Positions 1-8,809 of a DNA stretch of 64,000 bases are shown piece after piece (the stretch's first letter is position 1; each line of letters begins with the position of its first letter). The translations under genes and the position numbers were made by a program. The notes below the pieces were generated by a model. The model did no database searches and was not told the DNA's origin. It saw only the letters and a program-made list of their open reading frames with translations. Source of the DNA: Flavobacterium pisciphilum (GTDB lineage Bacteria; Bacteroidota; Bacteroidia; Flavobacteriales; Flavobacteriaceae); the NCBI RefSeq assembly GCF_020905345.1, contig NZ_JAJJMO010000001.1:1426001-1490000 (forward strand), written 5' to 3'.

Positions 1-275
1 TCTTTTTCTTCTTCAAAAACTATATCCTTTTGAACTGTATTCTTTTGTATAGCAGCTTTCTTTACAGGAACAATTCGAACTCTTTTTGGCTTATCATCTT
101 CAACTACATTAACTTTTTGTTCCACTGCTGATTTTGCAGTTTCTTCTTGATGGGATAAAATATGACCTATTAATGTCTCCTTTTTTACACCGTTAAATTT
201 TATTGTTTTAGCTAACTTAGCTATTTCTTGAAGCTCAGAAAGCTTCATTTCTTTTAATGCAGAAATATCAAACAT
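1..275 (-). CDS. rho: Transcription termination factor Rho, N-terminal part (partial)
   Basis: The minus-strand frame opens at an ATG at 275-273 and runs off the window with no stop, giving the first ~91 residues. It begins MFDISALKEMKLSELQEIAK, which fits the Rho N-terminal SAP-like helical domain. A charged, low-complexity linker follows (lysine, glutamate and valine rich), typical of the long N-terminal extension of Bacteroidota Rho. The RNA-binding and ATPase domains lie outside the window. It is divergent from the DUF4293 gene, a common neighbour of rho in flavobacteria. The identity rests on the N-terminus and this context. Confidence 0.85.
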   Translation of the reverse strand, partial: MFDISALKEMKLSELQEIAKLAKTIKFNGVKKETLIGHILSHQEETAKSAVEQKVNVVEDDKPKRVRIVPVKKAAIQKNTVQKDIVFEEEK

Positions 276-440
276 GAATGTTCTATGAGTTTAATTAATT
301 TTAAGAAATACTGTAAAAGAATAGGTAGTATCTTTATTTTTTTTAGTTGAATCAACCGCAGTATGAAGTGCTTACGGTATTATGATGCAATAATACGAAT
401 AAAATTTTATCATACAATAGTATTTTAAAAAAAGAAAATA

Positions 441-448
441 TATTTTTG
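441..448 (+). promoter_or_regulatory. Bacteroidota -7 promoter box
   Basis: TATTTTTG fits the TAnnTTTG -7 consensus and lies 20 nt before the ATG of the DUF4293 gene. I see no convincing -33 TTG at the usual spacing. Confidence 0.45.
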
Positions 449-468
449 TAAAACAATTACCAACTATA

Positions 469-882
469 ATGATACAAAGAGTTCAAACTATATATTTAAT
501 TTTAACATTTGCAGTTACAGGCATATTAATGTTTTTTGTTCCACTTTGGATAACTGCTGATGCTAAGCCATATTATTTCATGCAAAATCAACTTTATGTT
601 ATTTTGTTTGGACTAAGCACTATGCTTTCTATAGTAAGTATCATTTCATACAAAAAAAGACAAAACCAGTTTGTCATGGGCAGACTGAATATCATATTAA
701 ATTTAATTTTATTAGGATTATTTGTATATCACTCACTAAACTTATCTGGAGAAACACCTGCTGTTTCGGAGAAAGGTATTGGGATGTTTCTACCTATAGT
801 TGCTATCGTATTATTAGTATTAGCTAATAAAGCCATCAAGAAGGATGAAGATCTTGTAAAATCTGTGGATCGATTGAGGTAA
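469..882 (+). CDS. DUF4293 family membrane protein
   Basis: This 137-residue integral membrane protein has four hydrophobic segments at about residues 7-27, 41-60, 72-88 and 104-120, and a charged C-terminal tail. It starts MIQRVQTIYL, the usual opening of the DUF4293 family, which is restricted to Bacteroidota and commonly sits next to rho. The biochemical function is unknown. It is a single-gene unit with its own -7 box upstream and an intrinsic terminator downstream. Confidence 0.85.
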   Translation: MIQRVQTIYLILTFAVTGILMFFVPLWITADAKPYYFMQNQLYVILFGLSTMLSIVSIISYKKRQNQFVMGRLNIILNLILLGLFVYHSLNLSGETPAVSEKGIGMFLPIVAIVLLVLANKAIKKDEDLVKSVDRLR

Positions 883-913
883 ACCTATAAACTTAATTTA
901 TTTTGTGCGAAGA

Positions 914-944
914 AAACCCGAATTGTATGATTCGGGTTTTTTTG
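914..944 (+). terminator. Intrinsic terminator
   Basis: The hairpin AACCCGAAT / ATTCGGGTT has a 6-nt loop and is followed by a T-run. It lies about 30 nt after the DUF4293 stop. Confidence 0.85.
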
Positions 945-1020
945 TGGAAAATATATTACCATTAATGCAATAAAAAACAAAATAAACCCCTACAAACACT
1001 CGCATTCTCTTATTTTTACC

Positions 1021-1028
1021 TAAATTTG
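1021..1028 (+). promoter_or_regulatory. Bacteroidota -7 promoter box
   Basis: TAAATTTG is a full match to TAnnTTTG, 22 nt before the response regulator ATG. No clear -33 element is visible. Confidence 0.45.
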
Positions 1029-1050
1029 AAACTAAATAGTCATCATTTTT

Positions 1051-1713
1051 ATGAAAAACAAAATACGAGTACATCTAGCCGACGATCATCAGGTACTTAT
1101 CGATGGGCTTACTAATTTATTACATACTGTTTCAGACTTTGAAGTTGTGGGTTCGTCTTTAAACGGAATGAATATTTATAATGATGTAGCTTCAAACAAT
1201 ACTAGCATCTTAGTTTTAGATATAAGTATGCCACAAAAAGATGGCATCGAAGTCCTTAAAGAATTCTCAGAAAAAGGGTTCCCTTGTAAAGTAATAATCC
1301 TTTCTAGCTATGATGATTTAAAAATCATCAAAGAAGTCATGAACCTAGGAGCCAGTGGTTATCTAACCAAAAAATGTGCTGGTGAAAATATCATAGAAGC
1401 CATTGAAGCTGTCAATAAAGGCGAAGAATATTTCTGTGACTCCGTTAGAGAAAAGATTTTTACCACATTTACAAAAGGCAATCCTAAACTTAATGAGCGT
1501 ACTCGAGAAGAGAACTCAATACTAAGTTCACGTGAATTAGAGATAATCACCTTGATTTCTCTTGAGTATAGTGGTAAAGAAATTAGTGAATTACTTTTTA
1601 TCAGTACCAATACTGTAGAAACACATCGCAAAAACATCATGAAAAAGCTAAAGACCAAAAACACTATTGGTCTGGTAAAATATGCAATTAAAAACAATTT
1701 AATAAAATCTTAA
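1051..1713 (+). CDS. NarL/FixJ-family response regulator
   Basis: The 220-residue protein has an N-terminal receiver domain (about 5-120) and a C-terminal LuxR-type helix-turn-helix (about 155-218). The acidic pair D11-D12 and the phospho-acceptor D57 (VLDISMP) are present, as is the conserved lysine in GYLTKK. The output domain carries LSSREL at its start and the recognition-helix motif STNTVETHRKNI. It is expected to be phosphorylated and to bind DNA as a dimer. The TPR sensor kinase encoded immediately downstream on the same strand is its probable partner; targets are not visible here. Confidence 0.9.
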   Translation: MKNKIRVHLADDHQVLIDGLTNLLHTVSDFEVVGSSLNGMNIYNDVASNNTSILVLDISMPQKDGIEVLKEFSEKGFPCKVIILSSYDDLKIIKEVMNLGASGYLTKKCAGENIIEAIEAVNKGEEYFCDSVREKIFTTFTKGNPKLNERTREENSILSSRELEIITLISLEYSGKEISELLFISTNTVETHRKNIMKKLKTKNTIGLVKYAIKNNLIKS

Positions 1714-1841
1714 AAAACAAAGTAGCAATCTAGAACACATTTAATTAAGTAAAATAGGTTATTAACAAATCACAAAAGTGATTTAACTAAATTTGCTTTC
1801 TATGTGTAACTTAATGTACTTTTAACGGCTAATATTTTTCT

Positions 1842-3539
1842 ATGTCTTCTACTCGGATTATTGCCTTACTACTCTTTCTTATCCAAAGCTATGGTAATGC
1901 TATTTTTGGACAAGAAAAGAAATTAACAAAACAAGAGCTAGAAAGACTCTCTGATGAATCTGTAAAAATGATGCGTGAAGGACATCACGAAAAGTCATTA
2001 ACACAATCCCGAATTATTTTAAACTATGCTATTAACAATAAAGACATCAATCTTATTGCAAAATCGTATAATACAATTGCAGCCAATTTTGATGAGTTAA
2101 CAGAACCTGACAAAGCATTATTCTATTATAACAAAGGATTAATGTATGCAGAAAAAACCAATAACGGCGAACTTAAAAATTGGCTTTATAATAATTTAGG
2201 AAATATCTACTGCTTTAATAAAAAGGAGTACGAGAAAGGAATTTCATTCTACAAAAAATCACTTTATTACAGCACTAGAATAAAAGATTCAGTGCAAATT
2301 GTTTTCACAAAATTAAATATCGCTTGGGCATATTTTGATATTGGCGGTTATAATGACGGCTATCCATACCTAAGCTATATTAATAAATACCATTCAAAAC
2401 ATGGCGATGAGTCTACTTTGGTAGTATTAAACATGCTTAATGGAATGTATCACAATCATACCAATGAAAACAAAAAAGCTGATTTCTTTTTTAACAAAGC
2501 CATAGAAATTGGTAGCAAAGGAAATGAAAAATCAGACTTGTCCTTTACCTATCTGGAATATTCAAAATTCTTATCAAAAATTGGACAGGATAAAGCCGCC
2601 TACAAAAACCTTGCTCTTTATAATGCTTTAAACGAAGAATTAAGCAATGAAGATAAATTACGAAAGGTTGATGTTGCAGGTCTTAACCTAGAAGTGGATG
2701 AATACAAAAGAGATATCGATAAGATTGGAAGTCAATACAAATCCAATCAGCAATCCTTATTGTTGGAGCAATCTCGAAACAAAAAAGTGGTTAGTATTAT
2801 GATTTCACTATTTGTTATTAGTATCATCTTATTTTATTTCTTCTATCAAAATACTAAACTGAAACAAAAAAACAGATTAAAAGACATACAAGGTAAAATT
2901 CAACAGAATATAATCAACGCCAGTATCGATGGTCAAGAAAGCGAACGCAAGAAAATTGCCTTATTCTTACACGACAATATTAGCGCATTATTATCCTCTG
3001 CCGGAATGCATTTAAACGTTTTTTCTACTCAAAACGAACCTGTTTCTGAAGAAATTCTAAAAACAAAATTCATCCTCGAAGAAGCACACGACAAAGTACG
3101 TGATTTATCTCATGAACTTTTGCCTACACTACTGGTTCGATTTGGATTGTTTTACGCTTTAGAAGATTTATGCGAAAAAAACTCTAACTCGACAATGCTA
3201 TTTGAATACAACTGCTCGATTCCTTCCAAAACACGCTATCATGAAAAATTTGAAATGAGAATCTATTTCATTATTTCAGAACTTTTAAACAATATTATCA
3301 AACATAGCGAAGCTAGCATTGCAAACATTTCATTAACAGAAGACAACTCCAACTTGATTATTAATGTAAATGATAACGGTAAAGGTTACAAAACAAATAA
3401 ATTCCATATCATAGAAGGTTTTGGCCTGAATCAAATTAGAGCAAGGATAAAGAATTTAAAAGGAGAAATAACTGTTAAGTCTATAATTGATATGGGTACC
3501 TCAATTAGAGTAGAAGTTCCTATAATGTATCAGGTATAA
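1842..3539 (+). CDS. TPR-containing sensor histidine kinase (HisKA_3 type)
   Basis: The 565-residue protein starts with a signal peptide-like hydrophobic stretch (residues 6-23). A periplasmic region of tetratricopeptide-like helical repeats follows (about 35-265), then a coiled segment, one transmembrane helix (about 319-338) and a cytoplasmic kinase core. H377 in the ALFLHDN box is the likely phosphorylated histidine of the HisKA_3 dimerisation domain. The HATPase domain carries the N box ELLNNIIKHSEA, the DNGKGY G1 box and GFGLNQI. This is the NarX/DesK architecture that pairs with NarL-type regulators, consistent with the gene 128 nt upstream. Its stop lies one base from the stop of the convergent metallophosphoesterase gene. 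The signal it senses is unknown. Confidence 0.9.
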   Translation: MSSTRIIALLLFLIQSYGNAIFGQEKKLTKQELERLSDESVKMMREGHHEKSLTQSRIILNYAINNKDINLIAKSYNTIAANFDELTEPDKALFYYNKGLMYAEKTNNGELKNWLYNNLGNIYCFNKKEYEKGISFYKKSLYYSTRIKDSVQIVFTKLNIAWAYFDIGGYNDGYPYLSYINKYHSKHGDESTLVVLNMLNGMYHNHTNENKKADFFFNKAIEIGSKGNEKSDLSFTYLEYSKFLSKIGQDKAAYKNLALYNALNEELSNEDKLRKVDVAGLNLEVDEYKRDIDKIGSQYKSNQQSLLLEQSRNKKVVSIMISLFVISIILFYFFYQNTKLKQKNRLKDIQGKIQQNIINASIDGQESERKKIALFLHDNISALLSSAGMHLNVFSTQNEPVSEEILKTKFILEEAHDKVRDLSHELLPTLLVRFGLFYALEDLCEKNSNSTMLFEYNCSIPSKTRYHEKFEMRIYFIISELLNNIIKHSEASIANISLTEDNSNLIINVNDNGKGYKTNKFHIIEGFGLNQIRARIKNLKGEITVKSIIDMGTSIRVEVPIMYQV

Positions 3540-3540
3540 A

Positions 3541-4038
3541 TTAATTGCGTTTTTCGATTTCGATAATCTCTAAATCTTTTATTTTGTCTCCCTCAATTAC
3601 AAAACGAAGCATGGTACGCACTTGATGGAAACCACTCTTTCCTGCTGCTCCCGGATTCATGTGTAGTAAATTATTCTTTTTATCAAACATGACCTTAAGA
3701 ATATGCGAATGTCCACAGATAAATAATTTAGGTGGATTTAATGCCATCTCTTCCTTAATAGCAGGACTATATTTTCCTGGATAACCACCAATATGAGTAA
3801 TCCAAACTGAAACATCTTCGCACATAAACCGATTATTTAAAGGAAATTCTAAACGCGCCTTAGCATCATCTATATTCCCATAAACACAACGCAATGGTTT
3901 TATTGCTTTTATAGCATCAGTTACCAATAAATCACCAATATCACCCGCATGCCACACTTCATCCGCCTGTGAAACGTATTTTAAAATAGTGTCATCAATA
4001 TGACTGTGGGTATCGGAAAGTAAGAGGATTTTTTTCAT
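3541..4038 (-). CDS. YfcE/MJ0936-type metallophosphoesterase
   Basis: The 165-residue calcineurin-like phosphoesterase has the family's metal ligands: SDTH (D9, H11), AGDIGD (D33), YGNID, ITHIGG and the C-terminal CGHSH. The length fits the small YfcE/MJ0936 family, whose members hydrolyse phosphodiesters with Mn/Ni-type dimetal centres. The physiological substrate is unknown. It has no signal peptide, so it is probably cytosolic. It is convergent with the sensor kinase gene, and a CTAAG array begins two bases upstream of its start codon. Confidence 0.88.
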   Translation of the reverse strand: MKKILLLSDTHSHIDDTILKYVSQADEVWHAGDIGDLLVTDAIKAIKPLRCVYGNIDDAKARLEFPLNNRFMCEDVSVWITHIGGYPGKYSPAIKEEMALNPPKLFICGHSHILKVMFDKKNNLLHMNPGAAGKSGFHQVRTMLRFVIEGDKIKDLEIIEIEKRN

Positions 4039-4039
4039 T

Positions 4040-4079
4040 CTAAGTGACTAAGATTCTAAGTTGCTAAGGTACTAAGATT
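4040..4079. repeat. (CTAAGnnn)x5 array, strict 8-nt period
   Basis: CTAAG occurs at 4040, 4048, 4056, 4064 and 4072, exactly every 8 nt, with variable triplets between (TGA, ATT, TTG, GTA, ATT). The array abuts the start codon of the metallophosphoesterase gene. It faces an opposed CTTAG array at 4264-4300. The intervening 184 nt (4080-4263) hold nothing I can name. Confidence 0.85.
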
Positions 4080-4263
4080 TCTCACTACACATACAAAAGA
4101 AGGCGTCTTTCCTGCCTTTCTATATAAAAAACCCAATTCACCCTCGTAAACTGAACCTCTAAATCTTATACTAAATGTAATACTGTATATCTTTAAAATT
4201 CATTTCTATAAAAAACATTCTATCTTAGAACCTTAATTTTTTTTAAACCCACTTTGAGAAAAC

Positions 4264-4300
4264 CTTAGCTACTTAGGACCTCTATAACTAAGCTCCTTAA
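4264..4300. repeat. CTTAG-type array, 8-nt period
   Basis: Units start at 4264 (CTTAG), 4272 (CTTAG), 4280 (degenerate CTCTA), 4288 (CTAAG) and 4296 (CTTAA), all in the same 8-nt phase. It lies directly upstream of the truA -7 box. The first units are complementary to the CTAAG array at 4040-4079. Confidence 0.7.
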
Positions 4301-4312
4301 AAAAATCCTTTG

Positions 4313-4320
4313 TACCTTTG
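4313..4320 (+). promoter_or_regulatory. Bacteroidota -7 box of truA
   Basis: TACCTTTG fits TAnnTTTG exactly and would place the transcription start near 4326. It overlaps the GTG at 4320 that opens the longest reading frame, so that GTG is probably not the start codon. Confidence 0.55.
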
Positions 4321-4346
4321 TGATTCAAAACATTTGCACCTATACT

Positions 4347-5087
4347 TTGAGATATTTTATACAATTTGCATACAACGGCACACATTATCATGGCTGGCAA
4401 TACCAACCTAATGCATCATCTGTTCAGGAAACGCTTAACAAAGCCCTTTCGGTTTTATTAAACACACCTATTAATTTAATGGGAGCTGGACGTACAGATA
4501 CTGGTGTTCATGCTAAAGAAATGTATGCACACTTTGATTATGATTCTCCTATTGAGGTTCCAAATTTGATACACAAACTCAATTCCTATTTACCAAAAGA
4601 CATTGCTATCTATGATATTATCTTGGTTCAAGACGAAGCACATTGTCGTTTTGATGCAACCAAACGCACCTACGAATATCATATCAATACCGTAAAAGAT
4701 CCATTTCTGGAAGAGCTAAGTTGGTATTTTCATCAGTATTTAGATGTCCCTCTAATGAACGATGCTGCTAAAATTTTGTTAAATCATACCAACTTCCAAT
4801 GCTTTTCAAAGGTCAATACTGATGTAAATACATTTGATTGTAGTATTTTTGAAGCCTATTGGAAAACTGAAAACAATAAACTAATCTTTACTATTTCGGC
4901 CAATCGTTTTTTACGAAATATGGTTCGCGCTATTGTTGGCACATTGATAAATATTGGTTTGCATAAAATTACGCTAGACGATTTCGAAAATATTATTGCT
5001 AGTAAAAACCGAGACAAAGCTGGTTTTTCAGTTCCCGCTCACGGATTATATTTAACTAAGATTAAGTACGATTACATTACTAAATAG
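4347..5087 (+). CDS. truA: tRNA pseudouridine(38-40) synthase TruA
   Basis: TruA isomerises uridines 38-40 in the tRNA anticodon stem to pseudouridine. The catalytic motif GAGRTDTGVHA is present, with its aspartate at residue 51 when counted from the TTG start. YNGTHYHGWQ near the N-terminus and the C-terminal FLRNMVRAIVGTL are also family hallmarks. I chose the TTG at 4347, which gives LRYFIQFAYNG, the usual beginning of flavobacterial TruA. The longest frame opens at GTG 4320, but that codon overlaps the -7 box. The product is a ~246-residue cytosolic enzyme. An ABC exporter gene follows after a dispersed repeat. Confidence 0.92.
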   Translation: MRYFIQFAYNGTHYHGWQYQPNASSVQETLNKALSVLLNTPINLMGAGRTDTGVHAKEMYAHFDYDSPIEVPNLIHKLNSYLPKDIAIYDIILVQDEAHCRFDATKRTYEYHINTVKDPFLEELSWYFHQYLDVPLMNDAAKILLNHTNFQCFSKVNTDVNTFDCSIFEAYWKTENNKLIFTISANRFLRNMVRAIVGTLINIGLHKITLDDFENIIASKNRDKAGFSVPAHGLYLTKIKYDYITK

Positions 5088-5171
5088 CCCTGATTGAAGT
5101 GGAAATCCTTTATTGTTTTGCTGCCAAAACAATAAAGATTGTAGCAAAAAGCAGGAAATAGCTCCAAAATA
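5088..5171 (-). repeat. Dispersed intergenic repeat (GGAGCTATTT type) with hairpin core
   Basis: Read on the minus strand, the spacer begins TTTTGGAGCTATTTCCTGCT and ends TCAATCAGGGCTA. The core is a perfect 13-bp inverted repeat, CTTTATTGTTTTG / CAAAACAATAAAG, with a 4-nt loop. I recall similar elements between genes in other Flavobacterium genomes. Related but degenerate sequence is seen at 10178-10258, and the first 14 nt recur near 37417. Confidence 0.55.
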
Positions 5172-5173
5172 AA

Positions 5174-6928
5174 ATGAAAGCAAAAGCATTTGACACCGGC
5201 TTATTTAAACGAATTCTTACTTATACAAAGCCTTATAAATGGCGTTACAATGGAGTGATTATCTTCGCTGTTTCGCTCTCTATTTTTGCTGCCCTTCGCC
5301 CCTATTTACTTAAAGAAACAGTAGATGGATACATTAAAACACACGACCAATTAGGATTGCTTTTTTATATAACCCTAATGGGAATCGTCCTTTTATTGGA
5401 AGTATTCTCTCAGTTTTATTTTGTGTATTGGGCTAACTGGCTCGGGCAAGATATTGTAAAAGATATCCGAACGAAGTTATTCAAGCACATCTTGAGTTTT
5501 AGAATGAAATACTTCGATTTGGTTCCTGTTGGGCAATTGGTTACTCGTTCAGTTTCAGATATTGAGTCAATCGCAAGAATTTTTAGCCAAGGTTTATTCA
5601 TGATTATTAGCGACTTGATGAAAATGCTTGTGGTCTTGATTTTCATGTTCTATATGAACTGGAAACTTACTTGGATTGTTGTTATCGCAATGCCTATTTT
5701 GGTTTATATTACTCGAATTTTCCAGCGTAAAATGCAAGTTGCTTTTGAAGAAGTTCGTACCCAAATTGCAAATATGAACTCCTTTGTTCAAGAGCGTGTT
5801 ACAGGTATGAAAATTGTTCAGCTTTTTAATCGTGAAAATACCGAATATGAAAGCTTCAAGGAAATAAACGGAAAACATAAAAAAGCATGGATAAAGACGA
5901 TTTTATATAACTCGATCTTCTTCCCTATTGCTGATATTATCTCATCGCTTACATTAGGCTGTATAGTTGTTTTTGGAGGTTTTAAAATCCTGAATGGAGA
6001 TAATTTTACCACATTTGGAGATTTATTCTCTTACACGATGTTTATCGGAATGTTGTTTAACCCCTTGCGTCAGATTGCAGATAAATTCAACGAGATGCAA
6101 TTAGGAATGATTGCAGCCAACCGTGTTTTTGATATTATCGATACACAGGATCACATACAAGATACTGGAACCATCGAAGCTCCTATTTTTAATGGAACAA
6201 TAGAATTTAAAGAAGTTCGCTTTGGTTATATTCCAGAAGAAGAAGTTATAAAAGGAATAGACTTATCTGTCGAAGCTGGGCAAACAGTCGCAATTGTAGG
6301 CTCAACAGGAGCTGGAAAATCGACTATAATAAACCTATTGAATCGCTTTTACGAAATTAATAGCGGTACTATTTGTATTGACGGACACAATATCGAGAAC
6401 TATACTTTGGCTTCATTACGCAAGCAAATCGCTGTAGTTTTACAAGATGTCTTTTTATTTGCCGATACAATTTACAATAACATTACTCTGAATAATCCAG
6501 AAATAACCAAAGCTCAGGTTCTAGAGGCAGCCAAGGTAATTGGTGTTCACGATTTCATCATGAGCTTGCCCGATAATTATGATTTTGATGTAAAAGAACG
6601 TGGAGTGATGCTGTCTTCAGGACAACGTCAGCTTATTGCCTTCTTGCGCTCGTATGTAAGCAATCCAAGTATTTTAATTTTGGATGAAGCAACTTCTTCT
6701 ATAGATACCTACTCTGAAGAAATGATACAGCGTGCCACCGAAACAATTACCAAAGGAAGAACTTCAATCGTTATTGCGCATCGATTGGCAACAATTGTTA
6801 ATGCCGATAAAATTGTGGTTATGGATAAAGGTCTTATTGTAGAACAAGGAACGCATCAAGAACTGATTAATCGTGCCAATGGGTATTATAAAAATTTATA
6901 TGACTCCCAATTTGTGGTTGCAAATTAG
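5174..6928 (+). CDS. ABC exporter, fused permease and ATPase (MsbA/MdlB-like)
   Basis: The 584-residue half-transporter has six predicted membrane helices in its first ~320 residues and a C-terminal nucleotide-binding domain. Walker A is GSTGAGKS (376-383). The Q-loop is VLQDVF, and the signature is LSSGQ (from 480). Walker B is ILILDEA with D504 and the catalytic E505, and the switch histidine is in IAHRLA. This fits a homodimeric type IV exporter for lipids or drugs; the substrate cannot be read from sequence. It stands alone between truA and lpdA. Confidence 0.88.
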   Translation: MKAKAFDTGLFKRILTYTKPYKWRYNGVIIFAVSLSIFAALRPYLLKETVDGYIKTHDQLGLLFYITLMGIVLLLEVFSQFYFVYWANWLGQDIVKDIRTKLFKHILSFRMKYFDLVPVGQLVTRSVSDIESIARIFSQGLFMIISDLMKMLVVLIFMFYMNWKLTWIVVIAMPILVYITRIFQRKMQVAFEEVRTQIANMNSFVQERVTGMKIVQLFNRENTEYESFKEINGKHKKAWIKTILYNSIFFPIADIISSLTLGCIVVFGGFKILNGDNFTTFGDLFSYTMFIGMLFNPLRQIADKFNEMQLGMIAANRVFDIIDTQDHIQDTGTIEAPIFNGTIEFKEVRFGYIPEEEVIKGIDLSVEAGQTVAIVGSTGAGKSTIINLLNRFYEINSGTICIDGHNIENYTLASLRKQIAVVLQDVFLFADTIYNNITLNNPEITKAQVLEAAKVIGVHDFIMSLPDNYDFDVKERGVMLSSGQRQLIAFLRSYVSNPSILILDEATSSIDTYSEEMIQRATETITKGRTSIVIAHRLATIVNADKIVVMDKGLIVEQGTHQELINRANGYYKNLYDSQFVVAN

Positions 6929-7096
6929 AAAAACACACTGTTAGTACAGTCGCAGATTCACTGCTGTTTTCGCAAAAAAAAGTCAATTATTCGCTTAATT
7001 TTAGCAAATTATATCGCTTTTATTTTAATCTCTGTGAAATAGCCAATGTAAATTGACCTTGAAATAAAAATTAAACCTTTTTTTAAAATAAATCCT

Positions 7097-7104
7097 TAAA
7101 TTCG
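7097..7104 (+). promoter_or_regulatory. Near-consensus -7 box of lpdA
   Basis: TAAATTCG differs from TAnnTTTG at one position. It would give an ~80-nt leader before lpdA. Confidence 0.3.
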
Positions 7105-7188
7105 CAATCTCTATTCATTGTTGAAAAATAGAAAATGAAAAGCGTTTTTACAGCTTTTAATTTTAAAAATAAAATAAATACTTAAAAA

Positions 7189-8577
7189 ATGAAATACGAC
7201 GTTATTGTTTTAGGAAGTGGTCCAGGCGGATATGTTACTGCCATTAGAGCATCACAATTAGGATTTAAAGTAGCCGTAGTTGAAAAAGAAAACTTAGGTG
7301 GTGTATGCTTAAACTGGGGTTGTATCCCAACCAAAGCATTGCTTAAATCGGCGCAGGTTTTTGATTATCTAAAACACGCTTCCGATTACGGATTGACTGT
7401 TTCTGAATTCGATAAAGATTTCCCAGCAGTTGTACAACGCAGTCGTGGTGTTGCAGAAGGAATGAGCAAAGGTGTTCAATTCTTGATGAAAAAAAATAAA
7501 ATTGACGTTATTGAAGGTTTTGGAAAATTAAAACCAGGAAAAAAACTTGACGTTACTGATAAAGACAATAAAGTTACTGAATATAGTGCTGACCATATCA
7601 TCGTTGCTACTGGAGCTCGTTCTCGTGAGTTACCAAACTTACCTCAAGATGGAGTAAAAGTAATAGGATACCGTCAAGCAATGACATTACCAACTCAACC
7701 AAAATCAATGATAATCGTTGGTTCTGGAGCTATTGGAGTTGAGTTTGCACATTTTTATAATTCAATGGGAACTCAAGTTACTATTGTAGAATTTATGCCA
7801 AACGTAGTTCCTGTAGAAGATGAAGATATCTCAAAACAATTTGAGCGTTCATTGAAAAAAGCTGGAATTAAAATTATGACAAACTCATCAGTTGAGCGTA
7901 TTGATACAACTGGTGCAGGAGTAAAAGCTTTTGTTAAAACTGCAAAAGGTGAAGAAGTTCTTGAAGCTGACATCGTACTTTCGGCTGTTGGAATCAAAAC
8001 TAACATCGAAAATATCGGTCTTGAAGAAGTAGGAATCGCTGTAGACAGAGATAAAATCTTAGTAAACGCTTACAACCAAACAAATATCCCTGGATATTAT
8101 GCAATTGGTGATGTTACTCCAGGTCAAGCTTTGGCTCACGTAGCTTCTGCAGAAGGAATTAACTGTGTAGAAAAAATTGCTGGATTACATGTACAACCAA
8201 TCGATTACGGAAACGTTCCTGGATGTACGTATGCAACTCCAGAAATTGCTTCTGTAGGTTTAACAGAGAAACAAGCTAAAGAAAAAGGATACGAATTAAA
8301 AATTGGTAAATTCCCATTCTCAGCTTCAGGAAAAGCAAAAGCGGCTGGAACTCCAGACGGTTTTGTAAAAGTAATCTTCGATGCTAAATATGGCGAATGG
8401 TTAGGATGTCACATGATTGGTGCTGGTGTTACAGATATGATTGCTGAGGCAGTTGTAGCTCGTAAACTAGAAACTACAGGACATGAAATCTTAAAATCTA
8501 TTCACCCTCACCCAACTATGAGCGAGGCTGTTATGGAAGCTGTTGCAGATGCTTACGGCGAAGTAATTCACTTGTAA
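7189..8577 (+). CDS. lpdA: Dihydrolipoyl dehydrogenase
   Basis: This is the FAD-dependent E3 subunit, which re-oxidises dihydrolipoyl groups of the 2-oxoacid dehydrogenase complexes or the glycine cleavage system. The 462 residues start with the FAD-binding GSGPGGY motif. The redox-active disulfide is C40-LNWG-C45. An NAD-binding GSGAIGVEF lies near residue 180. The C-terminal catalytic dyad is H441 and E446 in HPHPTMSE. No E1 or E2 genes are adjacent, so it may serve several complexes. It ends at an intrinsic terminator and appears monocistronic. Confidence 0.95.
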   Translation: MKYDVIVLGSGPGGYVTAIRASQLGFKVAVVEKENLGGVCLNWGCIPTKALLKSAQVFDYLKHASDYGLTVSEFDKDFPAVVQRSRGVAEGMSKGVQFLMKKNKIDVIEGFGKLKPGKKLDVTDKDNKVTEYSADHIIVATGARSRELPNLPQDGVKVIGYRQAMTLPTQPKSMIIVGSGAIGVEFAHFYNSMGTQVTIVEFMPNVVPVEDEDISKQFERSLKKAGIKIMTNSSVERIDTTGAGVKAFVKTAKGEEVLEADIVLSAVGIKTNIENIGLEEVGIAVDRDKILVNAYNQTNIPGYYAIGDVTPGQALAHVASAEGINCVEKIAGLHVQPIDYGNVPGCTYATPEIASVGLTEKQAKEKGYELKIGKFPFSASGKAKAAGTPDGFVKVIFDAKYGEWLGCHMIGAGVTDMIAEAVVARKLETTGHEILKSIHPHPTMSEAVMEAVADAYGEVIHL

Positions 8578-8627
8578 TAAAAATACGCAGCAATGCGTTT
8601 TTACAGTTATATATAATTTTCAATAAA

Positions 8628-8662
8628 AAAATCCGATTTGTGAAAGCAAGTCGGATTTTTTT
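8628..8662 (+). terminator. Intrinsic terminator, ATCCGATTTG family (copy 1)
   Basis: The hairpin AATCCGATTTG / CAAGTCGGATT has a 6-nt loop and a T-run, downstream of lpdA. Near-identical terminators follow at 9355 and 10132. Confidence 0.85.
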
Positions 8663-8809
8663 ATGCCTTACTGCCAAAAGGAAAAATCAACCTCAGTTTC
8701 ACTTTACATTAAAACAATAAAATAGTAACATTTTTACACCTAATTACAGAATATTTTATGACAATAAAGTGTTATTTTCGCGGCACCAAAACTAACCTAC
8801 AGTACTAAG

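Noticed and set aside
4040..4079. CRISPR-like or minisatellite array
   Set aside because: The unit is 8 nt with only five bases conserved, and there are no spacers of 25-40 nt and no cas genes. It is described as a CTAAG array instead.
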